Counted from the first letter of the stretch, positions 8,709 to 17,695 are shown. The stretch: 64,000 nt of DNA from JBFHFS01 sp041583495 (GCA_041583495.1 JBFHFS010000016.1:33558-97557), one strand, 5' to 3'. Notes: generated from the letters alone by a model not told the origin. Program-made: numbers and translations.

Positions 8709-10631
8709 ATGCATGGTTATATTAAATGGATTCTTTTGGCATTGGTTTTGGGCAATCACGCATTGGCTCAACAAAAAACAGATAAGCTTTGCTCCCCTAA
8801 GCCCAATATTCTTTGGATAACCATTGAGGATACTTCGCCGCAATTTATTGGTTGTTATGGAAATGAGGATGCACAAACACCGGTAATTGATCGGTTGGCC
8901 GGAGAAGGGGTACGGTTTACCAATGCCTTTTCGACGGGCACCGTATGTTCGCCCAGCCGTTCGTGTATTATTACAGGGGTAAAAACCTATAATCTGGGAA
9001 CCGGCAACCATCGGAGTGCCTATCCCATTCCGGAATTTATTAAAGGATTTCCCTATTATCTGCAACAAGCAGGGTATTATACTACCAACAATTCTAAAAC
9101 CGATTATAATGTTGGAAACTCCGATCAGTTCACCCGGGAAGCCTGGGACGAAAGCTCCAAAAAGGCCGGTTGGTGGAACCGAAAGGCCGGACAGCCCTTC
9201 TTCGCGGTATTTAATTTCATGAACTCGCACCAGTCGCGCACAATGACTGAGAGTTATGACTGGTATCGAAAAAATGTGTGGGAAAAGCTTCCGGAAAACC
9301 AGCGAATTGGGGATAATGAATTTGTGATGCCTCCCTTTTACCTCGACAGTCCGGAAATGCGGAAACAATTTGCCCGGGTTTACAATTCGATCAAACTAAC
9401 GGATAACGAAATCGGAGAACTGATGGCCCGGTTGGAGCAGGATCATCTGAAAGACAGTACCATCATTTTCTTCTATGCCGACCATGGTGAAGGAGTACCC
9501 CGTGGTAAAACAAACGGAATCAACCTGGGCTATCGTGTGCCATTTGTCATCTGGTTTCCCGAGCTGTATAAGCACTTGTCGCCCTGGGGATCCAGTGGTG
9601 TGGTGACCGATGAGTTGATCGACTTTGAGGATCTGGCCCCTACGGTGATTAGCCTTGCAGGTGGCCAAAGACCGGATTATTTAAAAGGACGGATATTGAT
9701 GGGAAAAGACCGGTCGAAGCCTGCTGATCACCTGATTCTTTCGGCCGACCGTTCGGATAATGGGATCGATCTGGTGCGCAGTGTGACCGATGGTAAATAC
9801 ATCTATTCGCGCAACTTCATGCCTTTCATGCCTCAGGCACGGTATATTCGTTATATGGAAATAGGCGAAATTAAACAGCAGATGCGCAATGACCTGGCTG
9901 AGAATAAGCTTGATCCGTTACAGAAAAGTTTGTTCGAAGATCGGCCCGCCGAGTTTTTATACGACATTGAAAACGACGTGTGGGAAACTAAAAACCTGGC
10001 AGATGATCCGGCTTACAAGACTCTTCTTGAAAAAATGCGCAACCGTTTGAAAGCGGAGATACTTCAATCGCGCGATGTTTTGCTGCTTCCCGAATATGAA
10101 ATAGGGATGATTTCGACGTTCAGCACTCCCTACGAATTTCGTTTGAGTGATAAGAACTATCCTGTTGCTGAAATTTACAAGGCAGCTTCTTTGTCAGGGT
10201 TTCGGGGCAGTGACATTGCAGCCAGCCAGGCACAACTGCTGGAAAGCCCCAATAAAATTGTCCGTTATTGGGCCATTGTTGGTTTGAGATCCCAAAGTCA
10301 GGAGGTGTTAAAGCCGTACTCAAAACGCCTTGCCAGGGCCATGAATGATACTTATCCCCCGGTGGCTGTTACAGCATCGGCTATGGTCTTTCGGCAATCT
10401 GGCGATGAGATAGCCGTGGAAATGATCAAAAAGCAATGCGCCAGCGATAACCTGGATATTGCTCTGATGGCGATTAACTATCTCCTCTATTGTGATAACA
10501 AAGCACCCTTTGTGGAAACCATAAAGGCAGTTCATGAAATGCCCGGACGAACATACAATGTTAAAGCTGCCTGTGTTGACTTTCTTGGAAGTCTGGGCCT
10601 GGTGTCGAACGATACTGACAATAAGGAGTAG
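8709..10631 (+). CDS. Exported sulfatase (S1, N-sulfoglucosamine sulfohydrolase-like) with C-terminal helical extension
   Basis: Predicted periplasmic or secreted sulfatase. A signal peptide covers residues 1-20 (ALAQQ). The metal pair is E40-D41 in ITIEDTSPQF, a form typical of SGSH/heparan N-sulfatase-like (S1_8-type) members. The signature is CSPSR (C80-R84), again Cys-type. A further metal site is YADHGEGVPRGKT. At 640 residues it is longer than core sulfatases. The extra region from about residue 470 looks like alpha-helical HEAT-like repeats (KIVRYWAIVGLRSQS; PPVAVTASAMVFRQSGD; DIALMAINYLLYC). It probably works with the upstream sulfatase on the same class of sulfated glycan (inference). 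Maturation needs a formylglycine-generating system elsewhere. Confidence 0.9.
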   Translation: MHGYIKWILLALVLGNHALAQQKTDKLCSPKPNILWITIEDTSPQFIGCYGNEDAQTPVIDRLAGEGVRFTNAFSTGTVCSPSRSCIITGVKTYNLGTGNHRSAYPIPEFIKGFPYYLQQAGYYTTNNSKTDYNVGNSDQFTREAWDESSKKAGWWNRKAGQPFFAVFNFMNSHQSRTMTESYDWYRKNVWEKLPENQRIGDNEFVMPPFYLDSPEMRKQFARVYNSIKLTDNEIGELMARLEQDHLKDSTIIFFYADHGEGVPRGKTNGINLGYRVPFVIWFPELYKHLSPWGSSGVVTDELIDFEDLAPTVISLAGGQRPDYLKGRILMGKDRSKPADHLILSADRSDNGIDLVRSVTDGKYIYSRNFMPFMPQARYIRYMEIGEIKQQMRNDLAENKLDPLQKSLFEDRPAEFLYDIENDVWETKNLADDPAYKTLLEKMRNRLKAEILQSRDVLLLPEYEIGMISTFSTPYEFRLSDKNYPVAEIYKAASLSGFRGSDIAASQAQLLESPNKIVRYWAIVGLRSQSQEVLKPYSKRLARAMNDTYPPVAVTASAMVFRQSGDEIAVEMIKKQCASDNLDIALMAINYLLYCDNKAPFVETIKAVHEMPGRTYNVKAACVDFLGSLGLVSNDTDNKE

Positions 10632-10817
10632 GTGCTCTGATTTTTTGTGTGATACAGAAGGTTGAGCTATTGACATCTTTTTTGAATTACCTTATATTCC
10701 AGCCTATACAGATGAATTTTCAGGGCTCAGGCTCTTCCTGTTTCATGTTTAATTTATTCTTTACCTTTTCAAAAAGTCAGCTTTTTTTATTCTCAGAAGA
10801 ATCCAACGCCTTTTCCT

Positions 10818-11354
10818 ATGAGCTACTTAATTCTGTTTTTAGCGATTGTTGCGGGGGGCCTGGTTTTGGCTCTTGTTTTGGCGTTGTTTGTCAGGAAGGG
10901 TTTTACCGTAGAGCGGTTCATCGACATAGAGCGGCCCAAGAAGGAAGTCTTTGACTTTATTAAGTTGTTGAAGAATCAGAACCGATACGGAAAGTGGGCC
11001 ACGATGGATTCGGGTATGAAAAAAGAGTATCTGGGAACGGATGGTAAAGTCGGCTTTGTGTCGATCTGGGAAAGCAGTCATAAAGATGTGGGGAAGGGAG
11101 AACAGGAGATCGTGGGCATCACAGAGGGCGCCCGGATTGATTTTGAGTTGCGGTTTTTAAAACCTTTCAGATCTACCTCGCCAGCCCATATGACCACTCA
11201 GGCGCTGTCCCAGCGGCGAACCAGAGTCTCGTGGGGATTGAGCGGAAAGATGAATTATCCCATGAACCTAATGTTTCTGTTTATAAATGTTGAAAAGAGG
11301 GTCGCCAGGGATCTGGATATCGGGCTGGGTAATTTGAAGAAATTGCTTGAATAG
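10818..11354 (+). CDS. SRPBCC (START/Bet v1-like) family protein with N-terminal membrane anchor
   Basis: A 178-residue protein of the polyketide cyclase/SRPBCC superfamily, which forms a hydrophobic ligand-binding cavity. One transmembrane segment spans about residues 3-25. The domain starts with FTVERFIDIERPKKEVFDFI, the usual first strand and helix, and includes GTDGKVGFVSIWESSHKDVGKGEQEI. The ligand and function are unknown. Its neighbours (sulfatase upstream, a small basic protein downstream) give no clear pathway. No canonical -7 element was seen close to the start. Confidence 0.8.
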   Translation: MSYLILFLAIVAGGLVLALVLALFVRKGFTVERFIDIERPKKEVFDFIKLLKNQNRYGKWATMDSGMKKEYLGTDGKVGFVSIWESSHKDVGKGEQEIVGITEGARIDFELRFLKPFRSTSPAHMTTQALSQRRTRVSWGLSGKMNYPMNLMFLFINVEKRVARDLDIGLGNLKKLLE

Positions 11355-11454
11355 TTTTTTTTAGGGGAATGGAGATAAGTGGTTGGGCCACCTTTCGGAA
11401 GTCCTTAATCGGTTTTTTGCTTTTTTGGGGGTATGTAATTATCTTATTTTTATC

Positions 11455-11462
11455 TATTTTTG
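11455..11462 (+). promoter_or_regulatory. -7 element of the small basic protein gene
   Basis: TATTTTTG at 11455-11462 matches TAnnTTTG and lies 27 nt before the ATG at 11490. A T-rich stretch ending in TTTTTTG at 11427 is somewhat far for the -33 element. Confidence 0.5.
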
Positions 11463-11489
11463 ACCCATCCAAGAAGAGAATATGTAGTT

Positions 11490-11762
11490 ATGGCCAAAAA
11501 AGCCAAGCCCCACAACAGTTACGGAAATACGCGCGATACGGCCTATGTTCGCAAGCACAAAGCCACCTTTTTGCTCAACGACAAAGAGATGGAGGCTTTC
11601 GAGGTCTATTGCAAAAGATACCAGGTTACCAATAAAGCCAAGTTCATGCGCGAGTCGGTGATGCGAACGGTAATGGATCAATTCATGGATGACTATCCCA
11701 CCCTGTTCGAGAAAAAGGACCTGGATCGATTGAAGGTGGATAAAAAGGAAAATGACCTTTAA
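11490..11762 (+). CDS. Small basic conserved protein, possible ribbon-helix-helix/mobilisation-like DNA binder
   Basis: A 90-residue, Lys/Arg-rich protein. Its N-terminus KKAKPHNSYGNTRDTAYVRK is followed by a strand-like ATFLLNDKEMEAF and helices containing KAKFMRESVMRTVMDQF. The pattern strand, helix, then NKAKFMRESV resembles ribbon-helix-helix proteins and the small subunits of mobilisation proteins, and similar orphan proteins are common in Bacteroidota. No relaxase or mobile element is nearby, so an orphan regulator is more likely. The ATG at 11490 is preferred over 11460 because the upstream extension overlaps the promoter element. Confidence 0.65.
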   Translation: MAKKAKPHNSYGNTRDTAYVRKHKATFLLNDKEMEAFEVYCKRYQVTNKAKFMRESVMRTVMDQFMDDYPTLFEKKDLDRLKVDKKENDL

Positions 11763-11788
11763 GGCCTCTTTCGAAATCTGTGACTATC

Positions 11789-12304
11789 TCAATTGCGTTC
11801 TTCTGTTGCCTTTCTAATTTGTTTGCTCCAGGCTAAAATTCGCCCATCGGTCAGATCAGGTTCATTGTCTTCATCGAGGGGTAACCCAACGAAACGTCCG
11901 TTCCTGTAGGCTTTTGATTCGCTGAAATCGTAATCATCACCAGGCCATGATCCAACGAAGTGGGTCTTCTTCCCGGAGAGCAGTTCATATAATTTTCCCA
12001 TGCCGTCACAAAACGTGTCGGGATAGGTCTGCTGGTCGCCCAGTCCAAAAAGGGCAATGGATTTGTTGGAAAGATCCATGGTTAGGAGCCTTTCTACGAA
12101 GGTTTCGAAATCGTCCTGGAGTTGCCCTACTCCCCAGGTAGAGGTGCCCAGGATTAAAAGGTCGTATTTTTCCAGTTGCCCGATGGTGGCTGTTTCGGCC
12201 GGAATAAGTGCGGCCCCGGGGAAATGGGTCTGTATTTTTTCGGCTACAAAACGGGTGTTTCCCACCGAAGAGCCGTAAACGATGGCAATAAGGTTTGGAT
12301 TCAT
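11789..12304 (-). CDS. fldA: Flavodoxin
   Basis: An FMN-binding one-electron carrier, long-chain type, 171 residues. The phosphate-binding loop is YGSSVGNT (residues 10-17). The segment GTSTWGVGQLQDDFETF is the aromatic-containing isoalloxazine-contacting loop, and ALFGLGDQQTYPDTFCDGM is the second FMN loop with the long-chain insertion. It lies 67 bp after the O-methyltransferase gene on the same strand and may be co-transcribed. The redox partner is not evident from context. Confidence 0.94.
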   Translation of the reverse strand: MNPNLIAIVYGSSVGNTRFVAEKIQTHFPGAALIPAETATIGQLEKYDLLILGTSTWGVGQLQDDFETFVERLLTMDLSNKSIALFGLGDQQTYPDTFCDGMGKLYELLSGKKTHFVGSWPGDDYDFSESKAYRNGRFVGLPLDEDNEPDLTDGRILAWSKQIRKATEERN

Positions 12305-12371
12305 GCTTCTTCTTTAGGGATACCAACAATTGATCCGCCAGAGGGTTCAAAAAGAAAAGATCGAAGGCGAA

Positions 12372-13016
12372 TTAATCTTTCTTCCGGATAAGCATCAGTC
12401 CATCACGCAGTGGGAGTATAACTTGCTCTGTAGAAGGGTCGTTGTGGGCCATGTCGTTGAATTCGAGGATGGCCCTTGTGTAATCGTCGCCGTGCTGTAG
12501 GGGCTCAATAACTTTTCCATTCCACAGTATGTTATCGGCCAGCAGGTAGCCTCCGGGTCGTAAAAGAGGAAGAACGGCCTTGTAATATTGGGGGTATTCT
12601 CTTTTGTCGCCGTCGAGGAAAATTAAGTCGAAGGGGGTGGTTAACTGTTTTATTTGCTCCAGAGCATCTCCGGTTAAAAGTGTGATCTGATTCTCCAGAC
12701 CTGCTTTTTGGAAAAAATCTCTGATGAAGGGCTCCAGTTCATCTTCCTTTTCAATGGTGATGAGTTGCCCGTCCTGTGGCATTCCGCTGGCCATGCAGAT
12801 GGCCGAGTACCCCGTAAAGGTGCCGATCTCCAGGATTCGTTGGGGGCGGATCATCTGACAAATCATTTTTAAAAATTGACCCTGTACAGGGCCGGATAAC
12901 ATCCGGGGTTGCAATACTTTTATGTGTGTCTTGCGACGCAGCTCTTCCAATAAGGGGTTTTCAGGGGTGGTGTGCGATTCAATATAGTTTTCGAGCGAGA
13001 TGTTGTTAACTTCCAT
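12372..13016 (-). CDS. Class I SAM-dependent O-methyltransferase
   Basis: A 214-residue member of the catechol/caffeoyl-CoA-type O-methyltransferase family (COG4122-like). The SAM-binding motif I is LEIGTFTGYSAICMA. The metal-binding Asp region is FDLIFLDGDKREYPQYY, followed by LRPGGYLLADNILWNG. Full length. The substrate is unknown; small hydroxylated metabolites are usual for the family. It is located between the M16 peptidase (upstream, beyond a repeat-rich gap) and flavodoxin. Confidence 0.92.
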   Translation of the reverse strand: MEVNNISLENYIESHTTPENPLLEELRRKTHIKVLQPRMLSGPVQGQFLKMICQMIRPQRILEIGTFTGYSAICMASGMPQDGQLITIEKEDELEPFIRDFFQKAGLENQITLLTGDALEQIKQLTTPFDLIFLDGDKREYPQYYKAVLPLLRPGGYLLADNILWNGKVIEPLQHGDDYTRAILEFNDMAHNDPSTEQVILPLRDGLMLIRKKD

Positions 13017-13085
13017 GATTGTGCGAGTTGAATATTTTTCGGCCTCTTGTTTGCTGCCCTGGGAAAAGAACTATTAGTTGTTCAA

Positions 13086-13317
13086 AGTCACTTTGTGAAA
13101 CTTACTGCTTCAAAAACTAAAGAAATGTGGCGTTTGACTTCTTGTATTAATTACTCCTATTAAAAGATAGCAAGAAAATACTCTTATTATTTATCTTTTG
13201 TGAGAAAACGTCAAAGACAAGGCAGTCGAAGTTTTTGAAGACAAGGAGTTTACTGATTGTAAATGACTGCTTCAAAAACGAGAGTAACGCAGTAATTGGC
13301 GTTTTCTCACAAAAGAT
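13086..13317. repeat. Composite repeat element: one 22-bp inverted pair plus a 14-bp direct repeat
   Basis: Outer arms 13193-13214 and 13296-13317 are reverse complements at 21 of 22 positions; the exception becomes G-U in plus-strand RNA. Inside, GTTTTTGAAG (13231-13240) pairs with CTTCAAAAAC (13270-13279), and a small stem TTTAC/GTAAA lies at the centre. The 14-mer ACTGCTTCAAAAAC occurs at 13266-13279 and again at 13104-13117, each followed by TGGCGTTT after 10 and 17 nt. This gives three degenerate copies of one unit, the middle one inverted. The right arm ends on the first base of the M16 stop codon. Confidence 0.7.
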
Positions 13318-14543
13318 TAAGATTGCTCATAAATCAAATACGACAGTTGGGCTTCATCAAATACTTCGTTGGCAATTTCCAGCAAGTCGCTATCGGTAAT
13401 CCGGTCTATCTTGTCGTAGATGTCGGCCAACGAATCCACCTTGTTGTAGAGCAAAAAGCTCTTTCCTATGTTGAGCATTAGGTTTTCGCGGTTTTCGGCC
13501 GAGATGGTAACCTGGCCTTTTAGCTGACGGCTGGCTTTGTGCAACTGCATGATGCCCAGCTTCTTGTTGCGCAAGAGTGCCAGTTCGCGTCTGACAATCC
13601 TAAGGCTCTTATTGATATTCTCCTTATCGGTACCAAAGTAGATGCTGAATACGCCGGTTCGCCAATAGGGTGTGTAAATGGATTCGATGTTGTAGGCGAT
13701 GCCATTTTTTTCACGCAGTGCCATATTGAGTCGGCTATTCATTCCCGGGCCTCCCAAGAGGTTGTTTAACAGAGAGAGGCCCAGTCTGCGGGGCGATTCC
13801 AGATCATAGGCCATATTGCCCACAATGATGTGGCTCTGGAATGTATCCAGGGTTTTGGTCACCTTAGAGGGTTTATAGGGAGGCAAAACCGGTCGTTTTA
13901 CCTTGCGGTAATTGGCCGGTTCTTTGCCAAAATATTTTTCGGCCAGAGCTTTGAAACGAGCCGGCTTGACGTTGCCCACCGTGCATAAAACCATTTGGTC
14001 GGTATGGTAATTGTTGGCCATAAACCTGAGAATAGCCTCTTTATCGAACTTTTTGATGGTGTTGGGAGTCCCCAGGATGTTGTGCCCCATGGGGCCATCA
14101 TTGAAAACCAGTTCTTCAAAGTCGTCGATGATCAGGTCGGCCGGATTGTCCTTGTAAGAGTTGATCTCATCAATGATGACTTCTTTTTCTTTTTTTATCT
14201 CTTTTGCAGGGAAAATTGAGTGAAAGGTGATGTCGTAGAGCAATTCCAGTGCTCTCTCAAAATCCTGAATCAGAAATGAAGAGTAAATGCAGGTCTCCTC
14301 TTTGGTGGTATAGGCATTTAGTTCACCACCCACATCGTCGAGCCGGCTAAGAATATGCCAGGTTTTACGTTTTTGAGTGCCTTTAAAAATAACATGCTCG
14401 ATAAAATGAGCCATGCCTTGCTCTTTTTCGGTTTCATCGCGTGAGCCGGTGTTTATGATGAGGCCGCAGTGCCCTACAGGTGAGTTAACCTGGTGGTGTA
14501 CAATGCGAATACCGTTTTCAAGCGTGTAAGTATGAAGATCCAT
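13317..14543 (-). CDS. M16 family zinc metallopeptidase (single-domain pair, processing-peptidase-like)
   Basis: A predicted inverzincin of the M16B/PqqL group, 408 residues. The inverted zinc motif HFIEH is at residues 46-50 (H46, E49, H50), followed by FKGTQKR and GGELNAYTTKEETCIYSSFL, the usual family sequence. The C-terminal homologous half is present (GGPGMNSRLNMALREKNGIAYNIES). No signal peptide is seen, so it is probably cytoplasmic or matrix-like processing; the substrate is unknown. The stop codon overlaps the right arm of the repeat element at 13193-13317. Confidence 0.93.
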   Translation of the reverse strand: MDLHTYTLENGIRIVHHQVNSPVGHCGLIINTGSRDETEKEQGMAHFIEHVIFKGTQKRKTWHILSRLDDVGGELNAYTTKEETCIYSSFLIQDFERALELLYDITFHSIFPAKEIKKEKEVIIDEINSYKDNPADLIIDDFEELVFNDGPMGHNILGTPNTIKKFDKEAILRFMANNYHTDQMVLCTVGNVKPARFKALAEKYFGKEPANYRKVKRPVLPPYKPSKVTKTLDTFQSHIIVGNMAYDLESPRRLGLSLLNNLLGGPGMNSRLNMALREKNGIAYNIESIYTPYWRTGVFSIYFGTDKENINKSLRIVRRELALLRNKKLGIMQLHKASRQLKGQVTISAENRENLMLNIGKSFLLYNKVDSLADIYDKIDRITDSDLLEIANEVFDEAQLSYLIYEQS

Positions 14544-14562
14544 GGGCGTTAAAAATTGAATA

Positions 14563-14570
14563 CAAAAGTA
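14563..14570 (-). promoter_or_regulatory. -7 element upstream of the M16 peptidase
   Basis: CAAAAGTA on the plus strand reads TACTTTTG on the minus strand, matching TAnnTTTG, 19 nt before the ATG at 14543. No clear -33 element was seen. Confidence 0.55.
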
Positions 14571-14632
14571 GGAATCCTGACGGTAATTATGTCCGATATT
14601 TTAAAAAGGCGAAAATAAATTGACGATTTCAA

Positions 14633-14663
14633 TTTTGAGGAAATGAATCTTTCTTTATATTTG
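14633..14663 (+). promoter_or_regulatory. Promoter of the first tRNA-Phe
   Basis: TTTTG (14633-14637), an 18-nt spacer, then TATATTTG (14656-14663). The tRNA begins 16 nt further on. Confidence 0.72.
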
Positions 14664-14679
14664 CAACCGCTTTTTGAAA

Positions 14680-14752
<73 letters not shown>

Positions 14753-14872
14753 CAGGTTCATTGACCATTTTTCCTGTTCGACTTTTCCCGTTCACCTATG
14801 GGGAACTTTTTACTTCCTTGTTTGGAATCTTTCCAAAAGTTAAAAGGGGTATGAATTGATCGGTTTTTTGGT

Positions 14873-14880
14873 TACTTTTG
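14873..14880 (+). promoter_or_regulatory. -7 element of the second tRNA-Phe
   Basis: TACTTTTG at 14873-14880 lies 24 nt before the tRNA. Each tRNA-Phe copy therefore has its own -7 element rather than being one transcript. No convincing -33 element was seen. Confidence 0.55.
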
Positions 14881-14904
14881 CACCGTCTTAATGAAGATGA
14901 AGTC

Positions 14905-14977
<73 letters not shown>

Positions 14978-14979
14978 CC

Positions 14980-15009
14980 AAAAAAGCCGGCATTTGTGTC
15001 GGCTTTTTT
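14980..15009 (+). terminator. Rho-independent terminator after tRNA-Phe copy 2
   Basis: AAAAAAGCCG (14980-14989) pairs with CGGCTTTTTT (15000-15009) around a 10-nt loop. It starts at the last base of the encoded CCA, so processing and termination signals touch. Confidence 0.85.
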
Positions 15010-15195
15010 GTTTTACACGGGAACCGAATCTTCCACTCGCCAAATTATCTATCCGCTATATTTTTTTCCCGTGACGTTACTACGTGACCTGTTGTTCGGG
15101 TTCGTTCGTGATTCCATCTTTTTGTGGGGGCGGAGATGGTACAATAATTGATGACCCTAAAGCCGGCACTGAATATTTCCCTAACTCTGTTCGTG

Positions 15196-15978
15196 ATGCG
15201 ATTTGTTTTTTCTGCTTTTTGTTTGGTCGTCTCCATCTATTCCACAGCTCAGGTGCGCGATGTCCGGTCGAATATAGAGAAAGATAAATCGGAGAAGTCA
15301 TCAAAAACATCTCATCGCGGTGAATCCTCCTCGTCCTCCTATTCTCCACCGGAACCGGGGGACGGATTGGCCGAATTTATAGTGGGAAGCCTCTTCTATT
15401 ATACTGCATATGGAATATACAGAGGCCTGGAATATGGCCAATCTTTAATGCAGTACCGGAGAGAGGCGCATCCCGAAACCTTTTCGCTGGAGGGAGAATT
15501 GATGGCTGGTTTTGATTTTCCGAATAATGCTGAACAGTTTTCATCTTCAGTAAGAGGTAATTGGGGGATTTTTGCATCCGATCTTCGCCTTAATTATGTC
15601 AACGATGTGACCGGCGGGTTGCATGCACTCGACTGGCAGGTGTTGAAACTACGTTTTCCACTTAAGAATATTAAGTTTGAATACGGGCTGGGATTCAGCC
15701 ATGTCTTTAGCCCCTCCAAAACCTATTTCGACCAATCGACAGGGTTTGATTGGTGCTTTTTCCACCGGAAAGCAACTGTCCGGGGGCAATACCAGTGGAG
15801 TCAGAATACCACTCTGGGTAGCCGATACCGGCAGGAGTGGCGCCTTGATGCCTGTTATGAAATGGCCCAAACCGGCCATCTTAGATTTGCCCCAACGGCG
15901 GGATTCGTTTCCCGGAATTATTTTGGAACCACTCATTTTCATTTTTTGCAATTGGGCCTTAGGTTACAGTTGTTTTGA
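15196..15978 (+). CDS. Exported hypothetical protein, possible outer-membrane beta-barrel
   Basis: I do not recognise a named family. From the ATG at 15196 the protein starts with a clean signal peptide (MRFVFSAFCLVVSIYSTAQ). A low-complexity Ser/Lys/Glu stretch follows (KSEKSSK...SSSSYSPPEPGDG). After that come alternating hydrophobic/aromatic strands (FSLEGELMAGFDF, GNWGIFASDLRLNYV, LKLRFPLKNIKFEYGLGFSHVF) ending FLQLGLRLQLF. That ending is typical of a small outer-membrane barrel with a C-terminal aromatic residue. A longer start at 15148 is possible but would bury the signal peptide. About 260 residues. Function unknown. Confidence 0.6.
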   Translation: MRFVFSAFCLVVSIYSTAQVRDVRSNIEKDKSEKSSKTSHRGESSSSSYSPPEPGDGLAEFIVGSLFYYTAYGIYRGLEYGQSLMQYRREAHPETFSLEGELMAGFDFPNNAEQFSSSVRGNWGIFASDLRLNYVNDVTGGLHALDWQVLKLRFPLKNIKFEYGLGFSHVFSPSKTYFDQSTGFDWCFFHRKATVRGQYQWSQNTTLGSRYRQEWRLDACYEMAQTGHLRFAPTAGFVSRNYFGTTHFHFLQLGLRLQLF

Positions 15979-16046
15979 TTCCGTGTGGGGACTTCCTCTG
16001 ACAACCTCCTGATGGATGCTAAATTTTTTTTTGCTCCAAAAAAAGG

Positions 16047-16054
16047 TACTTTTG
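16047..16054 (+). promoter_or_regulatory. -7 element upstream of gpmI
   Basis: TACTTTTG at 16047-16054 matches TAnnTTTG, 90 nt before the gpmI start. The expected -33 element is not at the ideal distance. Confidence 0.5.
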
Positions 16055-16144
16055 CAGCCTGATTTAAACCCTATGAGAGATCAGTTGTTCTCCTTCAATT
16101 AGGGCTTTAGCGTAAATTTTAAAAAAATAAAAACACAATAAATT

Positions 16145-17671
16145 ATGAACAAAAAGACCATACTCATTATTTTGGATGGCTGGGGATATGGAAATAAAAC
16201 CAAATCCGATGTCATTTATTCTGGCGAAACGCCTTATTTTGACAGCCTGGTAAAAAACTATCCCAACGCAAAGCTTCAGGCATCGGGAGAGAATGTGGGT
16301 CTTCCCGACGGGCAGATGGGCAACTCTGAGGTAGGACACCTTAACATAGGTGCAGGCCGGGTGGTTTATCAGGACCTGGTGAAAATTAATCTCGCCGTTC
16401 GGGACAATTCCATTTCTAAAAATCCGGAATTGGTGAAAGCCCTTTCCTATGCCAGAGACAACAACAAGCAGGTGCATTTTCTTGGGCTGGTCTCTAAAGG
16501 GGGCGTTCACAGCAGTCAGGCACATTTGTATAAACTCACCGATGTAGCCAAAGAGTTCGGCCTGGAAAAAGTATTTGTGCATGCCTTTATGGATGGTCGG
16601 GATACCGACCCACAGAGCGGACTGGGCTATATGTCTGAGCTGTTGGACCACCTGAAGACCTCCACCGGTAAGGTGGCTTCGGTAATTGGTCGATACTATG
16701 CCATGGATCGCGATAAACGGTGGGAACGTGTTAAGGAGGCTTACGATTTGATGGTGCACGGCAAAGGATCCGCTACCCGGGATATTCTTAAATCAATTAA
16801 AGACTCCTACAACAATGAGGTGACCGATGAATTTATTAAGCCCATTGTTAATGTGGATGAAAATGGAAAGCCGGTGGGTGTCATTAGCGAGGGAGATGTG
16901 GTTGTCTTCTTCAACTTCCGCAACGACCGTGCCCGCGAGATTACACAGGTGCTTTCACAAAAAGATATGCCTGAGCAGGGAATGAAAACCCTTCCCCTCT
17001 ATTATTGCACCCTAACCCCCTACGATGCCACCTTTAAAGATGTACATGTGCTTTTCGATAAAGACAATGTGCAAAAAACCATGGGTGAGGTGGTTGCTCA
17101 AAATGGTTTAAATCAATTGAGAATTGCCGAAACGGAGAAATATGCCCACGTTACTTTCTTTTTCTCGGGAGGACGCGAAGCCGTTTTTGCCAACGAAGAT
17201 CGTATATTGGTTAATTCGCCTAAAGTGGCGACCTATGATCTTCAGCCCGAAATGAGCGCCAATGAGGTGAAAGATGCAGTGGTGGCCGAACTCAATAAGG
17301 GGAAGTACGACTTTATCTGTCTTAACTTTGCCAATGGGGATATGGTGGGGCATACCGGTATCTACGATGCCATCCTCAAGGCTGTGAAGGCTGTGGATAG
17401 TAATTTGAAGGATGTGGTGGAGGCCGCCAAAGCCAATGGCTATGAGGCTATTGTGATCGCCGACCATGGCAACGCCGACAATGCCGTTAATGAGGATGGA
17501 TCGCCTAATACGGCCCATTCGCTCAATCCCGTGCCTTTTATCTGGGTGACGGACCGGAAAGGCACTATTAAGGATGGCATCCTGGCCGACGTAGCACCCT
17601 CCCTGTTGACCTTGATGGGCGTTGAGCAACCGGTCGAAATGACAGGTAAAAGCTTAATAACCTTGGAATAA
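16145..17671 (+). CDS. gpmI: 2,3-bisphosphoglycerate-independent phosphoglycerate mutase
   Basis: Interconverts 3- and 2-phosphoglycerate in glycolysis and gluconeogenesis using two manganese ions and a phosphoserine intermediate. The 508 residues are full length. The first metal Asp is in LIILDGWG (D11) and the phosphorylated Ser is S61 in MGNSEVGHLNIGAGR. The substrate-binding HAFMDGRDTDP is present, as is the C-terminal alkaline-phosphatase-fold metal site (NGDMVGHTG, IADHGNADNA, NTAHSLNPVPF). A strong terminator follows 24 bp after the stop, just before the DUF3109 gene. Confidence 0.98.
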   Translation: MNKKTILIILDGWGYGNKTKSDVIYSGETPYFDSLVKNYPNAKLQASGENVGLPDGQMGNSEVGHLNIGAGRVVYQDLVKINLAVRDNSISKNPELVKALSYARDNNKQVHFLGLVSKGGVHSSQAHLYKLTDVAKEFGLEKVFVHAFMDGRDTDPQSGLGYMSELLDHLKTSTGKVASVIGRYYAMDRDKRWERVKEAYDLMVHGKGSATRDILKSIKDSYNNEVTDEFIKPIVNVDENGKPVGVISEGDVVVFFNFRNDRAREITQVLSQKDMPEQGMKTLPLYYCTLTPYDATFKDVHVLFDKDNVQKTMGEVVAQNGLNQLRIAETEKYAHVTFFFSGGREAVFANEDRILVNSPKVATYDLQPEMSANEVKDAVVAELNKGKYDFICLNFANGDMVGHTGIYDAILKAVKAVDSNLKDVVEAAKANGYEAIVIADHGNADNAVNEDGSPNTAHSLNPVPFIWVTDRKGTIKDGILADVAPSLLTLMGVEQPVEMTGKSLITLE

Positions 17672-17695
17672 TACCAGAATAATTATTACTTTGTG

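Noticed and set aside
16064..16759. 231-codon open frame antisense to gpmI
   Set aside because: It lies opposite conserved gpmI active-site codons and has no family match that I can see.
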